64,000 nucleotides of DNA, taken from Flavobacterium sharifuzzamanii. Its GTDB lineage: Bacteria > Bacteroidota > Bacteroidia > Flavobacteriales > Flavobacteriaceae. The notes beneath the pieces were generated by a model. The model was not told where the DNA came from. It did no database searches and worked only from the letters and a program-made list of their open reading frames with translations. The stretch covers positions 62,001 through 126,000 of the forward strand of contig NZ_QJGZ01000039.1 of assembly GCF_003254585.1 (NCBI RefSeq), in the 5' to 3' direction. The position numbers and the translations under genes are program-made. Positions 1 through 6,703 of this stretch are shown piece by piece (positions within the stretch are counted from its first letter, which is position 1; each line of letters begins with the position of its first letter).

Positions 1-859
1 AAAACGCCATCGGATTACATTCGTAAAGCAAACGTAATTTCCCTTTTGGTGCTTTTGAACTTGTTGGATAAATATAGATTCCGCCTTTAATCATATTTCG
101 ATGAAAATCGGCCACTAAACTTCCGATATATCTTGAAGTATAAGGTCTGTCTCCTTCTTCGCGCTGGCAGTATTTAATGTAATTTTTTACTCCCTGCGGA
201 AAATGAACGTAATTTCCTTCGTTTACTGAATAAATATTTCCGTTTTCTGGAAATTTCATGTTTGGATGCGAAAGATAAAATGTACCAATCGCTGGGTTTA
301 ACGTAAAACCATTTACGCCATGTCCAGTTGTATAAACCAACATCGTTGAAGTTCCATAAATTACATAACCTGCTGCAACTTGATTGATTCCCGGCTGTAA
401 AAAATCCTCGCTAGTTACCGGAGTTCCTATTGGAGTTACTCTTCTGAAAACAGAAAAGATAGTTCCCACAGAAACATTTACATCAATGTTTGAAGATCCG
501 TCAAGCGGATCCATTAAGATCACGTACTTATTATTATGACTGTTGTCGCTCCCCTGAACAGTAATAAAATCGTCGTTTTCTTCAGAAGCAATACCACAGA
601 CAATCTCACGGTTTATTAACGTCTGGATAAATACTTCGTTTGCATAGACATCTAATTTTTGCTGGTCTTCACCTTGAATATTCTGTTCGCCTGCCGCGCC
701 CACAATATCTACTAAACCCGCTTGGTTTACTTTATGATTGACCACTTTTGCTGCCAATCGAATAGAGTTGATAATTCGCGAGAGTTCTCCCGACGAATAC
801 TGAAATGCTTTTTGGTTCTCAATAATAAACTCTCCCAGTGTTTTATTGCGTTCTTCCAT
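1..859 (-). CDS. fbp: fructose-1,6-bisphosphatase class I (partial, C-terminus off window)
   Basis: Hydrolyses fructose-1,6-bisphosphate to fructose-6-phosphate, the committed step of gluconeogenesis, in the cytoplasm. I translated the minus strand by eye from the ATG at 857-859. The frame stays open to the window edge for 286 codons. The metal-binding motif [12 protein letters not shown] lies at residues 116-127. The C-terminal active-site signature, with [12 protein letters not shown], sits just before the cut. The family is usually about 330 residues, so roughly 45-50 C-terminal residues are missing. It is divergent from the acetyltransferase gene at 1031. The family assignment is secure; only the end is unknown. 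Confidence 0.95.
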   Translation of the reverse strand, partial: MEERNKTLGEFIIENQKAFQYSSGELSRIINSIRLAAKVVNHKVNQAGLVDIVGAAGEQNIQGEDQQKLDVYANEVFIQTLINREIVCGIASEENDDFITVQGSDNSHNNKYVILMDPLDGSSNIDVNVSVGTIFSVFRRVTPIGTPVTSEDFLQPGINQVAAGYVIYGTSTMLVYTTGHGVNGFTLNPAIGTFYLSHPNMKFPENGNIYSVNEGNYVHFPQGVKNYIKYCQREEGDRPYTSRYIGSLVADFHRNMIKGGIYIYPTSSKAPKGKLRLLYECNPMAF

Positions 860-951
860 TTCTAAATCGTTATAGTTTTATTTTTAAGTCACAAATATCG
901 CTTATTTTGTGAGAATGATTTAAAAATTATGTTGTTAGTTTGCTACTATTG

Positions 952-960
952 TATATTTGC
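952..960 (+). promoter_or_regulatory. putative promoter of the acetyltransferase gene
   Basis: TATATTTGC fits the Bacteroidota -7 consensus TAnnTTTG. A TTG triplet 17 bases upstream (932-934) could be the -33 element. It lies about 70 bases before the start codon at 1031. Predicted from pattern only. Confidence 0.45.
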
Positions 961-1030
961 TAATAATCTGCAAAAAGCACTAGCTAAAATGAAGCTTTTT
1001 TAGATATTAAATAGTTAAAAATAGGAATAT

Positions 1031-1519
1031 ATGAATATTAGAAAAGGAAATCCTGAAGATATGAAATCGGTGTTAGGGCTTATTCAGGAGCTGGCTATAT
1101 TCGAAAAAGAACCCGATGCAGTTGTCATTACAGAGGAAGATTTAGTGCGCGACGGATTTGGTGAAAAACCATTATTTAATGTGTTTGTAGCGGAGATCGA
1201 AAATGAAGAAAAACAAAAAGAAATTGTTGGAATTGCATTATATTACTATCGCTATTCTACCTGGAAAGGAAAGACAATTCATCTTGAAGATTTGATTGTA
1301 AAAGAAAAGATGCGAGGCACCGGTTTAGGTTCTGCTCTTTATGCTGAAATCATGAAACAAGGAAAAAGAGATAATGTTAGAAGAGTTGAATGGAATGTTT
1401 TGGATTGGAATACTCCAGCCGTAAAATTCTATGAAAATTCTGGAGCTAAAATCCTCGACACTTGGAGAGTTGTACAAATGGATCAAGCTGGAATTAATTC
1501 GTTCTTAGAAAAATTATAA
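1031..1519 (+). CDS. GNAT-family N-acetyltransferase (diamine acetyltransferase-like)
   Basis: Transfers an acetyl group from acetyl-CoA to an amine. The layout resembles spermidine/spermine N1-acetyltransferases and thialysine acetyltransferases. The YSTWKGK segment (75-81), the IHLEDLIV strand (83-90), the acetyl-CoA loop R95-G-T-G-L-G100 and the WNTPAVKFYENSGA helix (126-139) are all in the order seen in that subgroup. The length of 162 residues is normal. It is a monocistronic-looking gene between fbp and aspartate kinase, with a repeat element just downstream. The substrate (polyamine or another small amine) is inferred, not shown. Confidence 0.88.
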   Translation: MNIRKGNPEDMKSVLGLIQELAIFEKEPDAVVITEEDLVRDGFGEKPLFNVFVAEIENEEKQKEIVGIALYYYRYSTWKGKTIHLEDLIVKEKMRGTGLGSALYAEIMKQGKRDNVRRVEWNVLDWNTPAVKFYENSGAKILDTWRVVQMDQAGINSFLEKL

Positions 1520-1529
1520 AAAATATTTA

Positions 1530-1590
1530 GCCACAGATTATAAAGATTCAAAGGATTTTAAAATCTGTGTAAATCATTTTAATCTGTGGC
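1530..1590. repeat. GCCACAGATT inverted repeat element (single copy)
   Basis: The arms GCCACAGATTA and TAATCTGTGGC enclose a 61-bp AT-rich element between two genes. The same element occurs in three tandem copies at 49.58-49.92 kb. It could act as a transcript-end hairpin for the acetyltransferase gene. Confidence 0.7.
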
Positions 1591-1658
1591 AAAAAAAACA
1601 AAATACTAGGCTTCAGCTTAAATCTGAAATCTAAAATCTAAAAAATCTAAAATTAAAA

Positions 1659-2918
1659 ATGAGAGTATTTAAATTTGGTGGTGCATCGGTAAAAGATGCA
1701 GATGGAATTAAAAACGTATACGACGTTTTACAAAAAGTGGGTTATGAAGACGTGATTTTGGTAGTTTCTGCGATGGGAAAAACTACAAATGCTCTCGAAG
1801 TTGTAATCAAAAATTACTTTGAAAAATCGACAGAATTAAATGCTTCTGTTCAAGAAATTAAAAAATACCACAATCAGATCTTATTGGATTTGTTTGAAGA
1901 TGAAAGTCATGCGGTTTTTGCAGCTGTAAATGCTCAGTTTGACGAATTAGAATATTTCTTAGCTCATAATAAATCTCCAAACTACAACTTTGTTTACGAT
2001 CAGGTGGTAAGTTTTGGTGAATTGATTTCGACTAATATCTTAAGTCATTACATGAATTTCAGAGGAATTCAGACGCAATGGCTTGATGTTCGTAATTTCA
2101 TTAAAACGAATGCAAACTACAGAGATGCAGAAGTTGATTGGGAAACTACACAGCAAAACATCAGTAAAAATGTACCTAGAAAACAATTAAACATTACTCA
2201 AGGTTTCTTAGGCGCAGACGAAAACAACTTTACAACAACTCTTGGCCGTGAAGGTTCTGATTATACTGCTGGAATTTTTGCTTATTGCTTAAATGCAGAA
2301 AGTGTAACAATCTGGAAAGACGTTCCTGGAGTTATGAATGCAGATCCGCGTTATTTTGAAAATGCAAGTCTGTTAAACCAAATTTCATATCGTGAAGCTA
2401 TCGAATTGGCATTTTACGGAGCAACTGTAATTCACCCAAAAACATTACAGCCATTACAGAAAAAAGAAATTCCATTATACGTAAAATCGTTTATCAATCC
2501 GTTATTAAAAGGAACTTGCGTTTCTAAAGGAGTTGATTTGGAACCACAATATCCTTGTTTTATCGTAAAAAGAGAACAGCTTTTAATTTCGCTTTCATCA
2601 ATTGATTTCTCTTTCATTATGGAAGAAAACATCAGTGAGATTTTCGGTTTATTCCACGAATTTAAAATCAAAGTAAACCTGATTCAAAACTCTGCAATTA
2701 GTTTCTCTGTTTGTGTGGAAGATAAATTTGGAAATTTCCCAGAATTGAATGCTATTCTTTCTAAAAAATTCAAAGTAGAATACAGCGAAAATGTAACTTT
2801 ATATACAATCCGTCACTTTACAGAAGAGGCAGCGCAGACTGTTGAAGCTAACAAAGAAGTTTTATTGAAACAAGTTAGCCGCGAAACTATGCAGATTGTA
2901 ACTAAAGAATTAATCTAA
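1659..2918 (+). CDS. aspartate kinase (monofunctional)
   Basis: Phosphorylates aspartate, the first step of the lysine, threonine and methionine branch, in the cytoplasm. The N-terminal KFGGASV motif (5-11) is the nucleotide-binding signature of aspartokinases. The TLGREGSDYTAG segment and the later VWKDVPGVMNADPR segment are also typical. The last 120 or so residues form the ACT-like regulatory region. At 419 residues it is a single-function enzyme without a homoserine dehydrogenase domain. It stands alone, with a clear terminator immediately downstream. Which amino acid feeds back on it cannot be read from the sequence. Confidence 0.93.
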   Translation: MRVFKFGGASVKDADGIKNVYDVLQKVGYEDVILVVSAMGKTTNALEVVIKNYFEKSTELNASVQEIKKYHNQILLDLFEDESHAVFAAVNAQFDELEYFLAHNKSPNYNFVYDQVVSFGELISTNILSHYMNFRGIQTQWLDVRNFIKTNANYRDAEVDWETTQQNISKNVPRKQLNITQGFLGADENNFTTTLGREGSDYTAGIFAYCLNAESVTIWKDVPGVMNADPRYFENASLLNQISYREAIELAFYGATVIHPKTLQPLQKKEIPLYVKSFINPLLKGTCVSKGVDLEPQYPCFIVKREQLLISLSSIDFSFIMEENISEIFGLFHEFKIKVNLIQNSAISFSVCVEDKFGNFPELNAILSKKFKVEYSENVTLYTIRHFTEEAAQTVEANKEVLLKQVSRETMQIVTKELI

Positions 2919-2962
2919 TATTGCTTTATAAAAGGTAATTATTTAATTCAAAAATTATTGAA

Positions 2963-2995
2963 AAGGCTTCACATAATTGTGAGGCCTTTTTTATT
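2963..2995 (+). terminator. rho-independent terminator of aspartate kinase gene
   Basis: A 10-bp stem AAGGCTTCAC/GTGAGGCCTT with a 6-base loop is followed by a T-run. The position 45 bases after the aspartate kinase stop fits. It rules out an upstream start at 2958 for the next small gene. Confidence 0.85.
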
Positions 2996-3062
2996 TCGAA
3001 AGAGTTTTCTTCATTTAATCTGTTTTTTGATTATATTTACTTTCTTTCTAATAAATATAAAA

Positions 3063-3254
3063 ATGACCAAAAAGAGCTTTTTACTTGTTTTTATTATTCT
3101 TGGTTTATTATACATAGCTATATCTTTAAGTCCGTTGCTTACAAAAAACATTAAAGATATTTCATACTCCGATTTTAGATTAGTGATTGGTCCTTTTCTC
3201 TCTACAGTTGGAATTCTTATAACCTATACACAACTGAAAAGAAGAAAAAGTTAA
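3063..3254 (+). CDS. small two-span membrane protein, unknown function
   Basis: A 63-residue protein with two predicted membrane segments (about residues 5-25 and 38-55) and a basic C-terminal tail (KRRKS). The frame opens at 2958, but that start lies inside the terminator hairpin, so I chose the ATG at 3063. It is convergent with the XRE regulator gene, with only 10 bases between stops. It belongs to the AT-rich island that carries the Sdp-like operon. I do not recognise the family. A role in self-protection is possible but unsupported. Confidence 0.45.
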   Translation: MTKKSFLLVFIILGLLYIAISLSPLLTKNIKDISYSDFRLVIGPFLSTVGILITYTQLKRRKS

Positions 3255-3264
3255 CTCCCCTTAT

Positions 3265-3618
3265 TTAATTTTTACCTTTATTTAAGTGCTTTATAATGGT
3301 TTTCAAATCTTCAATTTGCAACTCATATTGCTTTATAATTTTTCTATAAACTCCTAACATCGCAATTTCTGTTTGTCGTTCTGTATTCATTAGACTTTCA
3401 TAAACAGAATCTCCTAATCCTTTTCTAACTAATTCTTCTGGAGATATTTCAAAAATCTGACATATTTTATTAAAATGAATAGCCCAAGATGTACTCTCCC
3501 CGCGTTCCATTCTTGCATAAGCCGATTGTGAAATTTGCAAATGATCTGCGGCCTCTTCTTGTGACATATTCTTTGATTTCCTCAAAACTTTTAGATTATC
3601 TCCTACAATTTTATTCAT
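3265..3618 (-). CDS. XRE-family helix-turn-helix regulator
   Basis: A 117-residue DNA-binding regulator. The N-terminal HTH_3 domain (about 5-62) contains the typical MSQEEAADHLQISQSAYARME recognition region. The C-terminal part (about 80-117) is a probable coiled coil for dimerisation. An in-frame earlier codon exists at 3639, but ATG at 3618 gives the usual family start. It is transcribed away from the Sdp-like operon, sharing a 143-bp intergenic region with promoters on both strands. It is therefore the natural candidate to control that operon; this is inference from position. Confidence 0.85.
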   Translation of the reverse strand: MNKIVGDNLKVLRKSKNMSQEEAADHLQISQSAYARMERGESTSWAIHFNKICQIFEISPEELVRKGLGDSVYESLMNTERQTEIAMLGVYRKIIKQYELQIEDLKTIIKHLNKGKN

Positions 3619-3636
3619 AATTAACAATTTAAAAAA

Positions 3637-3644
3637 CAAATATA
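3637..3644 (-). promoter_or_regulatory. putative promoter of XRE regulator gene
   Basis: On the minus strand TATATTTG matches the -7 consensus TAnnTTTG. ATTG about 18 bases upstream is a weak -33. It lies 19 bases before the start codon at 3618. Confidence 0.45.
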
Positions 3645-3725
3645 AACATAAGAATTATTTTACAATTATTCGAATTTAGGTTTTTAATAACCGATTTTCG
3701 ACTAAGACTGGCATTCAATACTATA

Positions 3726-3733
3726 TAGATTTG
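3726..3733 (+). promoter_or_regulatory. putative promoter of the Sdp-like operon
   Basis: TAGATTTG (followed by C) matches the Bacteroidota -7 consensus, 28 bases upstream of the ATG at 3762. No convincing -33 TTTG is seen at the right spacing, which would fit a promoter needing or resisting a regulator such as the adjacent XRE protein. Confidence 0.5.
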
Positions 3734-3761
3734 CAATTATTAACTGTAAAAAAAAAAAATC

Positions 3762-4541
3762 ATGGAAAGAATCAAATCAATTTCGATAAAATATCATATT
3801 CCAACAATTATTGGAGTTATGTTTCTCTTGTTTAGTTGTACAAAAGATGAAATTTTAAATAATGGACTAGAAATGAACAACACTTCATTCACTGATGAAG
3901 AAGTTTTTAAAGGCGTGATGTTCTTAGAAGGACCTGTTGCAAATAAAATGAACGATTTCAAAGATTTAAACTTTAGATCATTTGTTGCTGATAAATCACA
4001 GATTGAGGAAATAATAAACTTTCAAAATGAAGTTGTAAACAGAATAAAATCTATTGATCCAAATTACTTATCTGATTTTAGAAAAAAAATTGGTTCAGGA
4101 GATTATTATTTAATCAAAGAAACTTTTTCTAAGGCCTCAACCAAAATATCAAATATCATTTATGAAATTTCAAATCTTGACAAAAACGAGATTTCTATAG
4201 TAGCAAAAAAATTCAACTCTAATCTAAAGTACAAATATAATATTGATGAAAAATCTTCTAAAGAAGACCTTATAAAAGCATTAAATGACATCAAATCTGA
4301 AAAACAAACTTCAAAAAACGTAATGCCTGATTATTACTATAAGTGGGCAGCTGTCTGGATAGCTGCTGCAGCAGTATTAATTATTGTAATTGTTGCACAG
4401 GAAGCTCCTTTAGAACCAATTGATGAATTTGAACCATTCGAGCCTTTTCCTGATGAAGCAAATTCACAATTATCATCAGAAAAGAGATACTTAATGGATG
4501 ATTATCAATCCGAAATAACATTTGAATTACAAGGTATTTAA
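3762..4541 (+). CDS. sdpC: SdpC-family antimicrobial peptide precursor (predicted lipoprotein)
   Basis: Likely precursor of a secreted membrane-active toxin of the sporulation-delaying-protein type. Residues 46-60, with the EEVFKGVMFLEGPVA pattern, align by eye with the EDYFRGLLFGQGEVG region of Bacillus subtilis SdpC. As in SdpC, a helical middle region leads to a C-terminal hydrophobic stretch (195-213, WAAVW then Ala/Ile/Val-rich) that would be the released peptide. Differences: a lipobox LFSC ending at C26, no cysteine in the hydrophobic segment (SDP has a disulfide), and an acidic, Phe/Pro-rich tail (214-239). At 259 residues it is longer than the 203 of B. subtilis. SdpA and SdpB homologues follow at 21 bases and then with overlap. 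Function is inferred from family and context. Confidence 0.75.
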   Translation: MERIKSISIKYHIPTIIGVMFLLFSCTKDEILNNGLEMNNTSFTDEEVFKGVMFLEGPVANKMNDFKDLNFRSFVADKSQIEEIINFQNEVVNRIKSIDPNYLSDFRKKIGSGDYYLIKETFSKASTKISNIIYEISNLDKNEISIVAKKFNSNLKYKYNIDEKSSKEDLIKALNDIKSEKQTSKNVMPDYYYKWAAVWIAAAAVLIIVIVAQEAPLEPIDEFEPFEPFPDEANSQLSSEKRYLMDDYQSEITFELQGI

Positions 4542-4562
4542 ACTTTCTCTTAAGAAAACATA

Positions 4563-5132
4563 ATGAATAAAATATCCAAATTATCCTTTTTTTCTTTTTG
4601 TTTAGCTTTTCTTATTGTTGTCTTAGCTTTTTTTAAAGTAACAGCAATATATTTTGGAAATAATCCTCTAAATAACCAGTATAATGCCAAATCCCAATTG
4701 ACATCGGTATTCCCGCAAGGATGGGCTTTTTTCACTAAAAGCTCTAGAGAATCTCAACTTCATATCTTTGATTGTAATTCTCTAGAGCCAAAATTGAAGA
4801 ATCTAAAAAGCTTTACAAGCGAATATTATTTTGGTATATCAAGAAAGAATAGAGTTTTAAACATTGAAATGAATACTATTTTCCAAAAAATAGTTACTGA
4901 TTCAGTTAAGCCGATCTATATTAAATCAACTAATATCTATACTGTTAACGAACACATTAAAAAGAAAAGAATTCATTACAAAAAGATAATAATAAAAAAA
5001 GGGAGCGCTCCTAACTTCAAAGGAAAATACTTATTTGTCACACAAATAATGCTTCCTTGGAATATAATAAAAAGAAAACCTGATTACCCTTCATCATTTA
5101 TGGTATATCCAATTGAAATCACTGAAAAATGA
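4563..5132 (+). CDS. sdpA: SdpA-family antimicrobial peptide maturation protein
   Basis: In Bacillus subtilis SdpA is a cytosolic or membrane-peripheral protein needed, with SdpB, to turn pro-SdpC into active toxin. This 189-residue protein has an N-terminal hydrophobic segment (about 9-29). It carries the family-typical PQGWAFFTKSSRE stretch (51-63) and the YYFGISRKNR stretch (88-97). It begins 21 bases after the SdpC-like gene. It shares ATGA with the next gene (4-base overlap), which implies translational coupling. Identification rests on recognised motifs plus the conserved three-gene order. The biochemical activity of SdpA is not established. Confidence 0.8.
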   Translation: MNKISKLSFFSFCLAFLIVVLAFFKVTAIYFGNNPLNNQYNAKSQLTSVFPQGWAFFTKSSRESQLHIFDCNSLEPKLKNLKSFTSEYYFGISRKNRVLNIEMNTIFQKIVTDSVKPIYIKSTNIYTVNEHIKKKRIHYKKIIIKKGSAPNFKGKYLFVTQIMLPWNIIKRKPDYPSSFMVYPIEITEK

Positions 5133-6073
5133 ATCAATTTATTACATCATTAGAACAAAAAAATATTTTCACTGAAAGATTAATGTTTGTGAGACTATTG
5201 CTAGCAATAAGTGCTTTACTAACTATTGTTTTTAACAATATTGAATACATTACTAATTTTGATTTAGTGTTGAACGATGAAACAAAATTTGCTGCAATAA
5301 TTTTTTTCAAACAATTTAGCATCTTCACACTATTTCATCCCATACTCGCTAAAGTTGTTTCCATTCTTATCTTATTAATTATTACAACTGGTTATTTTCC
5401 TCAATTAACATGTTTTTTACATGCGTGGGTTCATTTAAGTATTTGCAATTCATTTTTAGGAGTTGATGGCGGAGATCAGATAGCTTCAAATTTAAGCATA
5501 TTACTAGTTCCTATCTGCCTATTTGATAATCGAATAAATCAATGGAAAACCGGCAAAAACATTACTACAAAACCAAGAAAGGCAATCAATGTTTTCTTTA
5601 ATACATATTATTTTTTAATATTATTACAGGTTGCCGTAATATATTTACATGCAGGCATAGGCAAATTATACAATAATGAATGGAGAGATGGAACATGTGC
5701 TTATTATTGGTTTACAAACAACATCTTTGGAGCTCCTTTCTTTTTACAAAAATTATATAGCATAATAACTTTAAGCTCTTTCACGCCTATAATAACTTGG
5801 TCAGTTATTATCTTAGAATTAGGGCTATTCGCGTGCATTTTAGCTTCAAACATAAATCTAAAAAAAACATTTCTCATAATAGGATTACTCTTTCATTTTA
5901 GCATTCTTATAACTCATGGATTAATAAGCTTCTTTTTCTCTATGGCATCAGCCTTAATTTTATACCTAGATAATGAAAATATGATTTTTGTTTTTTCTAA
6001 AACTAAATTCATATCTTTAAAAAATGTCTTACAATCAAAAACCATCCAACAAAGAAAAAAACAATTGACATAA
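5129..6073 (+). CDS. sdpB: SdpB-family membrane protein (HTTM / gamma-carboxylase-like)
   Basis: A 314-residue multispanning membrane protein, close to the 320 residues of Bacillus SdpB. SdpB belongs to the HTTM superfamily related to vitamin K-dependent gamma-carboxylase and is required for toxin maturation. Landmarks are DGGDQIASNLSILLVP (113-128) and the HTTM hallmark YLHAGIGKLYNNEWRDGT (172-189). The start overlaps the SdpA stop by four bases. Base composition is extremely AT-rich, like the two genes before it. No SdpI-type immunity gene follows. The family call is strong; the reaction it catalyses is unknown. Confidence 0.83.
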   Translation: MNQFITSLEQKNIFTERLMFVRLLLAISALLTIVFNNIEYITNFDLVLNDETKFAAIIFFKQFSIFTLFHPILAKVVSILILLIITTGYFPQLTCFLHAWVHLSICNSFLGVDGGDQIASNLSILLVPICLFDNRINQWKTGKNITTKPRKAINVFFNTYYFLILLQVAVIYLHAGIGKLYNNEWRDGTCAYYWFTNNIFGAPFFLQKLYSIITLSSFTPIITWSVIILELGLFACILASNINLKKTFLIIGLLFHFSILITHGLISFFFSMASALILYLDNENMIFVFSKTKFISLKNVLQSKTIQQRKKQLT

Positions 6074-6175
6074 TTATTCTAATAGGTGATTTTTAAAGAC
6101 ATATAATCCTCTTACTTTTTTCTTTACAGCAATATTTATACTTATTTAAACATCATCTCAAAAACATATACAATC

Positions 6176-6409
6176 GTGGTCGAAATTTTTAGAGGTTCTT
6201 ATATTGAATCGATGAATATTAAAAATTTATTGGAAAATAACGGCATTTCTGTCTTTATCGCTAATGAATACATGTCAAATATTCAGCCTTGGTCCGTCTC
6301 TGCTGGAGGGAATGATCCTGCCATTTTAAAAGTACTCGAAAAAGATATGGCTGATAGTAAAGTAATAATTGACCGCTATAACAAAGGCGAATATAATTTG
6401 ACGGAATAA
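6176..6409 (+). CDS. DUF2007 domain protein (GTG start)
   Basis: A 77-residue protein spanning one DUF2007 domain, also called putative prokaryotic signal-transducing protein. The opening EIFRGSYIESMNIKNLLENNGI is typical: a short ferredoxin-like strand-helix-strand unit near the N-terminus. The only in-frame start that keeps the first strand is GTG at 6176; the next ATG (6212) would truncate it. It lies about 100 bases after the SdpB-like gene on the same strand. Function of the family is unknown. It may or may not belong to the Sdp-like operon. Confidence 0.7.
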   Translation: MVEIFRGSYIESMNIKNLLENNGISVFIANEYMSNIQPWSVSAGGNDPAILKVLEKDMADSKVIIDRYNKGEYNLTE

Positions 6410-6474
6410 TCTTTTGATGTATTGCAAACATGCACATTAGATTTCCGATTTAATATAAATTCAAATCTTAAAAA

Positions 6475-6702
6475 ATGGAATTCAGTAAAGAGCCATCCGA
6501 GGAAGAAAAAAACAATTGGCATAACGATCCAAATAATTGGGTTTGGGGAATGTTTTACTATAACCCAAAAGACAAAAGAATGTTTCCGCTAAAGAAAATT
6601 AAGGAATTAGGCTGGACTATTAATTTTGCCAATCCCAATTCGGTTTTTCTTTGTGTTGTGCTTATTCTGGTTTTAATGATTATATCTGAAAGTGTCAAGT
6701 AA
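6475..6702 (+). CDS. DUF5808 domain small membrane protein
   Basis: A 75-residue protein whose middle matches the DUF5808 pattern: DPNNWVWGMFYYNPKD (18-33) and GWTINFANPNS (46-56), then one membrane helix (about 57-71). In Firmicutes this domain is often attached to DUF1648 membrane proteins, the group that includes the SdpI immunity protein. That makes its place downstream of an Sdp-like operon suggestive. Standalone DUF5808 genes also exist, so the link is only inference. It is convergent with the outer-membrane barrel gene: its stop ends 2 bases before that gene's stop. Confidence 0.7.
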   Translation: MEFSKEPSEEEKNNWHNDPNNWVWGMFYYNPKDKRMFPLKKIKELGWTINFANPNSVFLCVVLILVLMIISESVK

Positions 6703-6703
6703 T

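Noticed and set aside
2958..3062. N-terminal extension of the small membrane protein
   Set aside because: It lies within the terminator hairpin of the aspartate kinase gene; the ATG at 3063 is more sensible.
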